Assembly (NCBI GenBank): GCA_036244855.1
Contig: BQKZ01000074.1
Coordinates: 1 to 64,000, forward strand
Source: Temnopleurus reevesii
Lineage: Eukaryota; Echinodermata; Echinoidea; Temnopleuroida; Temnopleuridae
Direction of reading: 5' to 3'
Length of the DNA stretch: 64,000 bases
Made by a program: the position numbers and the translations under genes. Positions 53,470 through 64,000 of the stretch are shown here, piece after piece. The notes under the pieces are model-generated. The model had not been told where the DNA came from. It searched no databases and saw only the letters and a program-made list of their open reading frames with translations. Position 1 is the first letter of the stretch. Every line of letters begins with the position of its first letter.

Positions 53470-56400
53470 AATACATTTGAACAAAAAATAAATCATTCAT
53501 GCAATCACCAATTCAATTGGAACAAAAATATCTTTTGGAAAGGATCTCTCAATTTCTATCAATAATAATTTTGTGAACAAAAGTGGTATGAATGAAAGCT
53601 TATTTTTCACTATTCGTGCATTTTGAAGGAGCAGAGGGATGGCTTTCAAGCATTTATACAGAGACAAACTTTGTGAAAGCACAAGTCAGTCTACATCACA
53701 TAAATATCTGTCACCAATTCTTTTTGCATTTGCAGTTCATCATCACCTTACAAAAACCTTTAAAAAACACAGGAGGTCCTGTGGAGCAACAAGTTAACGA
53801 AAGACACAAAAATGAGATTGGATGCCAACGTTTGCTTTATGCTCAGTATGGGGACTTTTATGGCCTGCTCGGGCGCAGGTATATTAATGGGAGCGCCTCA
53901 CACGAAATTACAAAATTTACACTGTTGTAAATTGGCCACGTTGGACAGCTGTTTGAGAAAATCACACCACCCAGTTGGAAATGCTTCACCGAATTGAGTT
54001 TATTTTTTTTTTCAATTCCTATCCTATTTCTAAATATTACATATCTGAACATGACTTACAACAATGGAAAATGCTTGGGCCAAATAACCTATTCCATAGC
54101 CCTTTTATCTTGTTTTATTTAGTTGAATTAAAATTTTGTTTCAATGTTCAATAAAAGGCACATTGGATCCTCTGTAGACTTCAGTCATTTTGCATCCAAA
54201 CATATTGCAAAAAGTAATAAAGTCCAACTTTTCATTTTTTTTTTCATTTAACACATGCTCCAACATTCTCAGACATACTTATGTCATTTTCCAGAATTCT
54301 AAAGCAATAAAAAAAAAATGGATGGGAAAGATCAGTTTCAAATATCTCCCTAATACCAAGTCTCCCAAAAGTTCACTGATCTTTACCAGTAGCGGATAAA
54401 TAATGAGACAGGCGGTAAAAAAAGAAAATGTAAATAATGGCAAAATGAACTCTTGTTTCTACGAACGTGCCAGGTCTCGATGTGTCATCCAATTTTTCAT
54501 GATTGCCGGAAAATGATTGGTCGAAAAGAAGGATGGAACGAGGGGCATGGAGAGAAGGCAAGGGAAGGGATAGAAGTTGATCTCCAAGCCCCCTTTCCGA
54601 CCTTTGTTCCTTGAGCGGATCAGACGTAAATCCAGGAGAAATTCCATACAAACTTGACTGGAACTGGATTTGAACTTGATCTCCAGATTCCGCATGCAGT
54701 AGCTACCTAAACACAACTATCTAGATCATAACGGAGTAGACTCGGTCAGCGCAGAACCAAAGTGTGAAGAATTTTGCTCAGAGGCTAGTTTCCATTGGAG
54801 AGATTACATAGGAATTATCAAGTCCATTACAGGCCTAGGGTAATTCAGACAGCCATGGTAGATTTTGAAATACCAGAGGGAACAAAGTGGAAAGGGAAAT
54901 GAGAGTAGTTAAAGTAGGTATTAAATCGAAATGCAATTGCAAAAAGTGAGTTTAAGACTCAAACTTGAAGATGACAATGGAGTTGACAAAAGACAAAACC
55001 TAGAAAAGCACGGACTTCAATACCAGGCCAAGGTTTTGAGGCGCCATTGCAAAATGAAATCCAAGATTTCAGATCATTTTGAAAATGACCATTCAGATGA
55101 AAATTCGGACTAATAAAAGACCAGGGAAAAGGAGAAAAGAGACGAGGAAATGTCACACTGGATAGATGCAGGCCTATAGGGCACACCCAGGACAGCTTTA
55201 GAACGGTCGGTCAAGCAGATTGTTGCCAAAGGGAAGGTACGTAGCAGCATATCACTGTCCAGTGTTATTGAACTCCTCAAGACTCTTCTTCCACCCGACA
55301 TTGTTGCACTTTCATCTTCGTCCCCCCAAATTTTATCCATCCCATTATCTTCCCTTTCATGGTTTCCATGACGATTGTCCTCTACGCGATTGTTTTTATT
55401 CCTAAGGACATGTCAATAAAGTTGACATGAAGGAGGAAAAGCCTGAAAGTCACGGCCAGCCCCTCAAGGAACACTCCAACTTGCAATGTCATGCAAGACC
55501 AGTGACACAGTCCTTGCATGCAGACCCCTTGGTTCAATTCATTAGGATCTTGGGTAGCTTTTAAGGTGCATAAACCAGTTTAGGTCAAAACAAGGTCTGA
55601 GTGGGAATCTTCTTTAGACTATCCACATAGGAAACATTCAACCATTCTATTTGAAAGAGCAGAACATGTTGAAAGACTTTTGCAATCTAGGTTTCAAAAC
55701 AAGGAAAACGCATTTCGATTGACACGGGTGGGGTCTTCTTCATTTATAAAAATATGCATACGATTTTGGAAAATATCCACAATTCAAGCAACTCTTTGAA
55801 AACTGTCTAAATGCTTAGTTTAACTCCTTGCACCACAGAAAAAGAATGACAAAAATATTATGGAAAGTTCAAAACTTTCTAATTTTAACATGACAGCATA
55901 AAATTTGTTTACAAGCCTTCTACAAATTGCAATTTCAAAAGGAAAATTGAAACATTCAAAACAATCCTAAACTCAAAGACTATGTAATATAAACAGCATT
56001 CCTGCTTTCAATTGAAGTTGAAAAATATGAGTATTTTGAGAAGATTCTCAAAAAAGGCATCTGCCTCAGTTTACAAAATAATTGAAAATTAGAGTATCAG
56101 TTTGGAAAGAAAACACGATCAATGGAATCCCAAATTTGTCAGATTTCTTCTTCCCTTCCATTTTACATTCTTGAAAGTGAACTTCACTGAACTGTTTTCC
56201 AGCCAGTCAGCAAGAAATGTCACAGTGACCAGAACTTAGTAATGTCCTGATTCAAATCAAAATCCAAAACCATACTCTCTTGTATTTTGACAAATTATTG
56301 AATAACAAATTAATTAATTAAAACTTAAACCTACCCCCCCCCCTAAAAAAAAGGGTTAAACAAATGCTTTAAAAAAACGCTCATTTTTCTATCACTCAAT

Positions 56401-57004
56401 ACCAATGTTGCTACTATTTGTGGAGGAAAGTATTCTTTGTTATTTCATAAAATCTTGCTAGATTTACACATTTGGGAAATGAAAGCTAAAGACAAACTGC
56501 AAACTAGTCCTAAAAAAACTTGTAAAAGAACAAAATGCTACAATATAAATGATTCTCCTATATCCATTGTGACAGAGAGACCTCATTAGTCTACAAAATG
56601 GTGGTTATCGCCCTCCATTTTTAGGTTCACTCAACACGCTTTGGCACAGTCTCAAAATTTACGACAATGCAAATACAGAGAAAGAAAAAGAAATAAATCC
56701 AGGGATATCGGGACAAAAAGGGTTTTATATGAAAGAAATGATGAGGAATGTATAATCAGGGGGTCATTAGCAGAAAGGCGAGACAAATGAGTGTCATTCA
56801 GAGGCCAACGAGGGAATAGTTTGAAGCGATTGGATGAGACAGTGATGACATCAGAACAGTTCCTCCATTGAAAACTATGGACATTTTCTCACGGGCTAAT
56901 AAAGACCAAGGGTTGATGCAAGATTTTATAGAAAAAGTAGATTTTATCTGCCAACCCAAAGAGAAGAATGTATAAGATTGCACTGAGCAATTATTAAACC
57001 CTAA

Positions 57005-57135
57005 AGCCCTGGTCACATAGGACCCCGGAAGCAACACGATTCACCCCGACTCTTTGTTAATTCACAGTTAAACTGCCTCAGAACAACGAGCCGGGGTGAA
57101 TCGTGTTGCTTCCTGGGTCCTATGTGACCGGGGCT
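57005..57135. mobile_element. Palindromic MITE-like element, copy 1 (best preserved)
   Basis: The two arms are about 54 bp each and differ at four positions. They are joined by a loop of about 23 nt containing CAGTTAAACTGCC. The ends read AGCCCTGGTCACATAGGACC on the left and the complement of AGCCCCGGTCACATAGGACC on the right. The trinucleotide TAA flanks both ends (57002-57004 and 57136-57138), as expected for a PIF/Harbinger-type 3-bp target duplication. No transposase is encoded. Confidence 0.75.
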
Positions 57136-58103
57136 TAAACAACAACACCCTCAAATCATTTTTAAAAATCACTAAATTCATTGCCAAAGACATCGTGGAA
57201 AATTTGTGTGGGGTTCACAACAATCAATGAGGGGTCCATAAAATAAGCTTTCTGACGGATAAATGATAGTAAAACGAGCAGAAAATCAATTTTCTTTCAT
57301 CTTTCCACCTGTTTTGACGCATCATGCTGGTGACTGTGCATACAGAACAGATAATCTGAATTTCATTTATCATCATAAACAGGAATATTGTGGGTGCAAA
57401 GAATGCACTTGTAATTGAATTTTTCGGTTGATAAATCATCAATTTATAGCTTTTTCAACTGGACAGACCTCAATAGGATGGCTCCAAGTATAGGAAGCGT
57501 TTACAAACCCCTCGGGCAATAAAAAGTTTCGGAATTACGAGATATATTTTCTAGTTCTTGTCTGCACATGGCGCTTCATTTGAGTTGATTCACTATTGTC
57601 TCTGAAGCACTATTCTTTTGAAAGAATATTTTCTTCTTTTTTTTTACAGATTACAACAGTGAAAGAGCTATCAGACATGCAGAAAAATGAAGCTAGGGCT
57701 TGGACATACGAGAATATGAATAGGTGGGTCTGAACTAACAAGTCTGAAGTCCAAATTCAAAAGGGAAAATGTATACAATCAAACTGAAGATGAGGAAGAG
57801 AAGCTTGTCTAAATACAATGTAAACCATTGGATGTTTATAACTTTTCCCAAAGCCCTAGGGCAAGAAGCGTTCCATCATTATCTGTCAGTTCCATCGACA
57901 GTTGGCTGATCATCGGAAGTTGTTCCCCCTTCGAAACCATCATTAGCGATGACCCGTAGCCCTACGAGACCGGAGATGCTTGGTAGAAATAAGCACTTCT
58001 TTCTTGTGCTTATTGTGAAGTGCAGGGTTGGGTTTGCATGATGGGACTATTGAATCAAATGGGCCAAAAGTGTTCAGTTTTGAAAGAGTATGCACTGATA
58101 TTG

Positions 58104-58123
58104 CCCCCCCCCCCCCCCCCCCC
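58104..58123 (+). repeat. Poly-C run, 20 nt
   Basis: This is the longest of several C homopolymers on the plus strand. Others are at 314-324, 17173-17181, 46279-46292, 52666-52679, 56334-56343 and 63475-63485. In the minus-strand transcript these are G runs. Confidence 0.85.
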
Positions 58124-60233
58124 TCCCAACACATTTTCAAACCAAGATGTTATACAAAATAAATTTGAACTAGCATTATCTCCTTTGTATTTCAATTTCA
58201 TGTTTGGGTACCCCTACTGTCATCCATCCCATCCCTTTCCCACATTTAAGGCCCCCCCTCCCCATAACCCTTACCCAAATTTATTTTCATCCCTTTTGAA
58301 CAAAAAGAAGCTGACACTGCAAATCCAGAACTATATTTTTCTGATATCTTGATTCTCCCAGACAGGATGTTGCTTATTTCTTACAACAAAAGCCATCAAA
58401 TTTGTATTTCCATCATCACCCCTCGAGCAATCAACCAAGAAATTGACCCTTTTTCTCTCCCCAATCATTTCCAACCCCCTCCAGTTTCACGCTCCCTCCC
58501 TCTTTGCACCGTACAAATACTGTTTAGATATGCTCCAGAAACCATGCATTTTCATAACTGAGTAATTAAAGAATCTTATTCTTTATTTCACTTCATGGGA
58601 GGGGTCGAAATACCAAACATGTTTTTAAAAAATTCTGGCATATGAAAGCCAATCAATACTTCTGTGAATAGACATAGATTTAAATGAGATCAGCTAACAA
58701 GCAACTGGGTATGCTAAAAGAATACGTGTCCAAAAATGCATACAAGTTTTGTGCTATGTTTGATAGCTATATGCACAGGACAATTGCATTTTGATATAAA
58801 TTATATCCTCCTTTATTTATAAAAGTATAAAATAGTGACTTAATCATTGTTTTGCCATCTTAAAATGGAGTAATGGAAAGGATTATCATAACCTTCCCAC
58901 CAATAATTTGCCATAAACCCACAGAAGGCTTTAATGTATACATCACAAAATTCCAATTCACACACTTGTCAAAAGAATACACCAATAAGTAGGCGTGCAA
59001 AGCTCAAAACAACTGCTCGACCTGAAAAAGCAACAAGATCCATTTCCAAAGGCCTTTTCATTAACAAAGTAAATTACACAAAGGGATCAAGGCGAGCAGT
59101 CAATCGTGCATTCTCCAAATAACACTCCCTTTTTATTGAATATTACACGCAATAAATGTGCCCCAGTAATATCTGTGAGATATTGCTCTTTTGGGCCTCA
59201 TGTATTCATAGTGATTAAAATATCAAGCATATCTTTGTTAGAAGAGGCATTGATGTTAATGGTTTACAAGTGTGTGGGTTTCTAGTGCAACAGAAGCATT
59301 GCCATTTTCGGCAACTTGTAAAGAAATAGGACAACTAATATCCGAGTGGCATTTCCATGTTATGAATTGCAAGTTCTAATGATAGATTGCTGGATACATA
59401 CATCCCATTGGGCCTCAAACATAGAATTTCCTTTATTTTCTGGAATTTCCAACCACAGGTTTCAAGATAACCAGTGATATCATCAAAAGGATATTACAAA
59501 AATTATGTGTTTGCTTGACACAAATGAAAACCAAGCTAGTTTAGGATTTTGCAATCTGTGGTAAGAATGTTTATCTTCTTGCTTTTTCCAAATTCCTGTT
59601 CAATATTTGTCAGTCGAGATTGTTAGTCTTAAAAGCCACAAGAGTTGATACAAATAAAAACAATTTTTAACAAAAAGATGGGATGGTAAAATGAGGTTGA
59701 ACAGTAATTTCTTTTTGTATATTTCCAAAACACAAATTCAATGGGTAAACCAGATTCTTCTTAATATATTCCAATCATTTGCTACATTTTCATTTATTCT
59801 AGATTTCATAAAAATGTAAACGAGTCTACAACAATTCTACAATCGATAAATCAATTAATCCTTTTGATAAAATCACAAACTCCTTGTGCTCATAGTTTAT
59901 GACATTCAACAAAGCATAGAATGTACTGCAACCAATTCAAGCCAAATGTAAAAACATTTCCCAAGCCTTTTTTCATCTTTGAAATTCACGAGTTGCGCCG
60001 AACAAAAATCACTCATGCAATGGGACTTCCACACAGTGAAGCATGAAGCAACTTCTTCCCTAAAGAACAGAATACTTCGGTACTCCCCTTTGAAAATGGC
60101 CGCCATACCCGAACAAATCACTGAAAAATCCTGAAAAGTCTGACATAAATCTATGTCACCAGCCTAATCCGCTTCAATTAGACACAGAATTCTCTTTCTA
60201 CCAAAAAATTGATATATTCCCCCTCTAGGGGAT

Positions 60234-60620
60234 TTAGCTCATCTCCCTTGTATGATTACTAAATAATCTTTCAAGTAAAAAAAGTTCTTTTTCCAGATCT
60301 CTATAGAGGCGACAAGAATACCCAGCATCGTTAGCCCAACCAGGCTTGTCATAGGTTTGCTTTTGATCATAATTTGTTTTTAAATACTTCACACCGCACC
60401 CCTCCGCTGGATATTCTCTTGCTCTTTCACAGCGGTCTGTGTTCAACAACTTGTCAGGGTATTTGTACAAACAGCGAGTGATTTATCTTATTCTGATAAT
60501 AGTGCACCATTAAACTCTTTGGGGCGCTACTTGTTAGAGCCAAATGCAGACAGATATTGAGGTAATCTTTCATCGGCATATCCTTTCGCAACAAGATCAT
60601 ACATCAAGGAACATTCATAT
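60234..60620 (-). other. Unrecognised broken coding-like stretch
   Basis: Two minus-strand frames about 60 bp apart have unusually ordinary protein composition: LMYDLVAKGYADERLPQYLS upstream and CERAREYPAEGCGVKYLKTN downstream, with stops between. It could be a decayed gene or mobile-element fragment, or chance. No family was recognised. Confidence 0.12.
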
Positions 60621-60701
60621 GAAGAGAATATAAAACTTGACAATATGCAGGATTTTTTAAGATTGATATTTGGGGTGTGAAGAAATTCCTTTTGTACATA
60701 C

Positions 60702-60813
60702 CTGTTTAAATGTGAGAACAACGACAGCGATAACAAAAGAGGGGGCCAAAGGTGAAGCAGCAAGTCAGGAAAAAGAAAGGAGAAAGAAAAAAAGAATTGT
60801 TAATATATCACCT
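60702..60813 (-). promoter_or_regulatory. Candidate recursive splice site 2 (3' site joined to 5' site)
   Basis: On the minus strand CAG is directly followed by GTATGTAC (boundary 60702/60701). The 108 nt before the AG (60704-60811) contain no AG and are very pyrimidine-rich, with runs such as TTCTTTTTTTCTTTCTCC. A TTAAC motif at 60799-60803 could serve as branch point, about 98 nt from the AG. It is 7.3 kb upstream of candidate 1 in the same intron. Confidence 0.42.
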
Positions 60814-63800
60814 TGGTTGACAAATGAACGTTTCAAAATTTAATCCAAATTCATCTAATTAAAACATTAATCATTTTTACAATTCAAATGTTGGAATAGC
60901 ACTCCATCATGCACACATTTTTCCTCTCGAATTCGCCAAGAATCGTACTCGGCATATTTTCTTCTCCTCCACATATAAAAGAATCATTCAAACTTGTGAA
61001 AACTTTATCATAGCAAAACTTATAAAAAATCAACACATATCTTTACTACTATTCTTGCTCTCGAACCATACACACACACACAATCTTGCAATCATTTGCA
61101 AACATCATTAGCACAGACAGCTCACAACTTTCTTAAATCTTTTTTTTTCAACTGATATTCTAATAGCCCACCCCTTCCAAAAAAGTGCAAACCACAATAC
61201 TGCCCAATATCAATACTTCATATCAAATTCCTAATCCTTGAATTTTTTTCTTTTCATCCAATATTTCCTTTTGTCTCTTTCTCGATGACTAGCAGGGGAA
61301 GTACTTTCAAAACTTATGGACCAGATGGCATTGTAATATAAATGCCTTTTGCCAGTCGAGTCTGACTGGTCATTTCATAGTCTACGGATTAAAGACCTTG
61401 CCCATTTTTCTATAGTCACAAATCCCTATTAATCCCATAATTGCAATTTATGACGTGTAAAAAGGGTGGATAAACCAACAGAAAATACTACACTGCATCA
61501 AAAACACCTCATAAGCCAAAAATAAAACCGGACAATCCTCTTAAAACTATAAATTCTGCCAACAGTAATTTATTTGGCTTGAATTTATGGGGGGGTTGAG
61601 ACTAGGCACTACAAGTCAATGGCCTTCCAATGCTGTAGTATGTTTGACAAATATGGGTCATACAGGGGTTCCATACATGATGTAATACATTTTGTCACCC
61701 TGTCATAGCTAATTTTACCATCATCCAAGCGAACATGGGCTCATCAACGCAAATCACCAAAAAAATTGAAAAGTTTAGAATCAGAACAAAGAACGAGGAT
61801 TCATATTTTTCAATCAAATGGAAATGATCGCCTGAGCCCTTTTTCATTTATTACAGAAATGTCTAATGATCAAACACGACTGGGCTGGGGCCAGAGGTTA
61901 AAATTCCCTACACTTTATAAGCATTACAGAACATGGACACTGAAACAGCTGTAATATTTTGATTGAGAAACTACGGATATAATATTCATTTGCATACTAA
62001 AAATGCTAAATTAAAGAAGGGGAAGTCGCTCAACCCATTTCCACCTCTTTCTCCTTAATCCATGGTTAATCTAAACCCATTATTTCTAAAGGATGATTCA
62101 TAGATCTCTTCCTACACATACCTATTCATTTCTCCAGGTCTTTTCTACATAACCCATGACTCACACAGGTCAAGGCGGTTTGGTTATCTTTTAACAAAGA
62201 AAATTGCAAAAACCACAAAATAGACTCTGGAATCAGGGATCTGAGGTAAAAAGACTGGATAAAAGCCTTGCTGTCATAAAGGTAATTTAGCACTCTGACT
62301 TCAAGTGTTTTTATAGGAAAGATAGAAAGCCTATAGAAAATTAAGGAGGAGAAAGTAATCTAAAGAAAGAAAATTTGGTAACAGGGCAGCCATCTTCCAA
62401 AGAAGGGAATTTGAATGAAATATAGGCAATGGAATATGTAGAAATGGGATCAAAATTCATTATAAAAATATCACCTGAAGTCCATTGGAATAACATAATT
62501 TTAGGGGGAAAATGAAGGCAATATGATAAGTAGAAATAGGATCAAAAGAAATTTGTAAAAAAAAAAACACCCAAAACATAATCCCAACTACATGCAAGTC
62601 CATTGACGATTCTTGCAAATACTATACCACGCAGTAATCTAAAACCAATAAAAAATTTTCCAATTGAAATGCAGATTGCTGCCCCTTCCTTCAGGCAATA
62701 TCAAAACTAAAATAGCTCAATCAGTTTTGAGATTATATTTTCATAAATAATTGTGATGGAACCCTGATCTTTTTATAAAGTTTGCTCCTTGTAAATTTGG
62801 AATATAAATACCAGTCCTGAGGGCCTTTACTGAGTGACATAAATAGTATTGCTGCTCTCATTTTCCAAACTTTGGGGCAAATCTTTACAATCTTTCTCTT
62901 TAGTCCCACAAAGTACCTAAACCTCGTACTTTCAAACAGGTATTGAATCATTACTTTTTCACACAAATGATAGATTCAAAAGACAAAATGAAGAATAATT
63001 TGTTTTTAGGTAATGCTCTGTTTATAGTTGAAGGTGAAGTATGAAATCTTGAAAATATTAATGCTGAAAATGATGAGGGAACTAATATTCTGCTGGACTT
63101 TTGGCTCCAAATCAAATTTCGGGTTCAAAAGTTCAACAGTGGCAAGGACAGCAATAATGACATTACAGTCACATTAGATATAAATGACATCCATTCAAGT
63201 AACAGAATTGGCTCTATTTGCACTGCAAGGTTGGCTGATCAGCAAATGAGAATTCTTTTAAAACTACTAAAACCCGCCGTCATAAAATAACCATGCGAAG
63301 CACATCTTGCCCTTCACCAAAGCAGTATAGCCGTCAACTTTTCACACCTAAAATCTTGTTTCAATACACAGCCCAAGACCAAAGTATGAATCTCTGTGAA
63401 GACCCGAAATAGAACATTATAGGTAAAAAATGTCAAAATATTGATTAGACTGCCCCCGCCTATGAAATAACAGTCCCCCCCCCCCTCCCCTACAAAAATA
63501 AGCAAACAACCTGTCCTTAAACAACTAATTCAAAATATCTGTTTGAATTTTTTTCTATTCCCTCAATGCACGAATCTTTATCCATGTATCATGCATGGCG
63601 GGCTATGAATAGGGCTCTGAACACACATGACTGCTTTCTAAATATTTACAGTAAAAAAATCAGAACACCATGCATAATCCTACAGGTATTGTCTTGTTTT
63701 TATGACAAGCACTGCTTTCTACAAAGCAACCCGCAAAGGACAAAATGTATGAGGGGACCTTGGGTCTGTTTCTGAGATATTGAAAGCAGAAGGTACATCA

Positions 63801-64000
63801 TATATTGGCATGATGGAAAATATCACAACATTTCAGGGTGAGGGCAATTTGAATAAGATCAACTTGGGATTAAATATCAATAATTAATATATCTGAAAAT
63901 TTATCAATATTGAAACTCAATTTGTGGCTATGATACACTGTCTGACATTAAGATTGGGGTATGTCTCCAATTTGGTCAGTTACACCTGTAGTATAAAATT

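Larger units (their letters stand above)
31359..64000 (-). other. Very long upstream intron (partial, at least 32.6 kb)
   Basis: No exon of the gene was recognised between exon A and the right edge. The sequence is AT-rich with many short random frames. It contains two strong and one weak paired 3'/5' splice-site candidate, three inverted-repeat elements (38989-39173, 45915-46132, 57005-57135), poly-C runs, two purine-rich tracts and a short CpG-richer patch near 32600. A small exon with unusual composition could have been missed, so calling it one intron is an inference. On the split codon of exon A, it should be a phase 1 intron. Confidence 0.6.

Noticed and set aside
62120..62150. GAATAG|GTATGTG on the minus strand as a recursive splice site
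   Set aside because: There is no pyrimidine tract before the AG and the context is purine-rich.
1..64000. CRISPR arrays, bacterial operons or phage genes
   Set aside because: The window has spliced exons, long introns and animal-type repeats; no evenly spaced direct repeats were seen.
1..64000. tRNA or other structured RNA genes
   Set aside because: No convincing tRNA A/B box pairs or cloverleaf-like arrangement was noticed by eye; a covariance-model search was not possible.

Overview
The window is animal genomic DNA. It is AT-rich, with short GC-rich islands that carry GT..AG splice sites. Nine of these islands, all on the minus strand, join without a single stop or frame break into 555 codons of one protein. 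That protein is a row of Calx-beta domains of the FRAS1/FREM type. The closest named relatives known to me are the extracellular matrix protein ECM3 of sea urchins and vertebrate FREM2. The family, the long introns, the frequent AGGCCT-type words and the many small inverted-repeat elements suggest an echinoderm, most likely a sea urchin. The species is an inference, since no database search was possible.

Layout in gene order (right to left). From 64000 to 31359 lies one very long intron, or part of one, with no recognisable exon. From 31358 to 4438 lie nine exons: 31212-31358, 30575-30805, 25868-25996, 22974-23225, 11266-11415, 7205-7414, 5927-6124, 5151-5315 and 4438-4620. Every exon is a multiple of three long and every junction is phase 1. 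Two exons encode one Calx-beta domain, so the window holds domains 1 to 4 and the first half of domain 5. From 4437 to 1 is the start of the next intron. The upstream part of the protein (in this family, signal peptide and CSPG repeats) and the downstream part (rest of domain 5, C-terminal region, membrane anchor) lie outside the window. No promoter, start codon, stop codon, polyA site or RNA gene was found, and no convincing second gene.

The non-coding part holds several families of small elements: a three-copy palindromic element (one copy with a TAA duplication, PIF/Harbinger-like), a two-copy element with TA-flanked inverted ends (Tc1/mariner-like) and a third short inverted-repeat element. 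It also holds long poly-C runs and two purine-rich tracts.

The most interesting signal is in the giant upstream intron. Two places, 53368/53367 and 60702/60701, have a complete 3' splice site placed directly against a 5' splice site (CAG|GTGAGT and CAG|GTATGT). Each follows a pyrimidine-rich stretch of about 100 nt with no AG and has a branch-point-like motif. These have the layout of recursive splice sites (ratchet points). The first is also followed by a possible 48-nt recursive-splicing exon. This rests on sequence only and needs RNA evidence.
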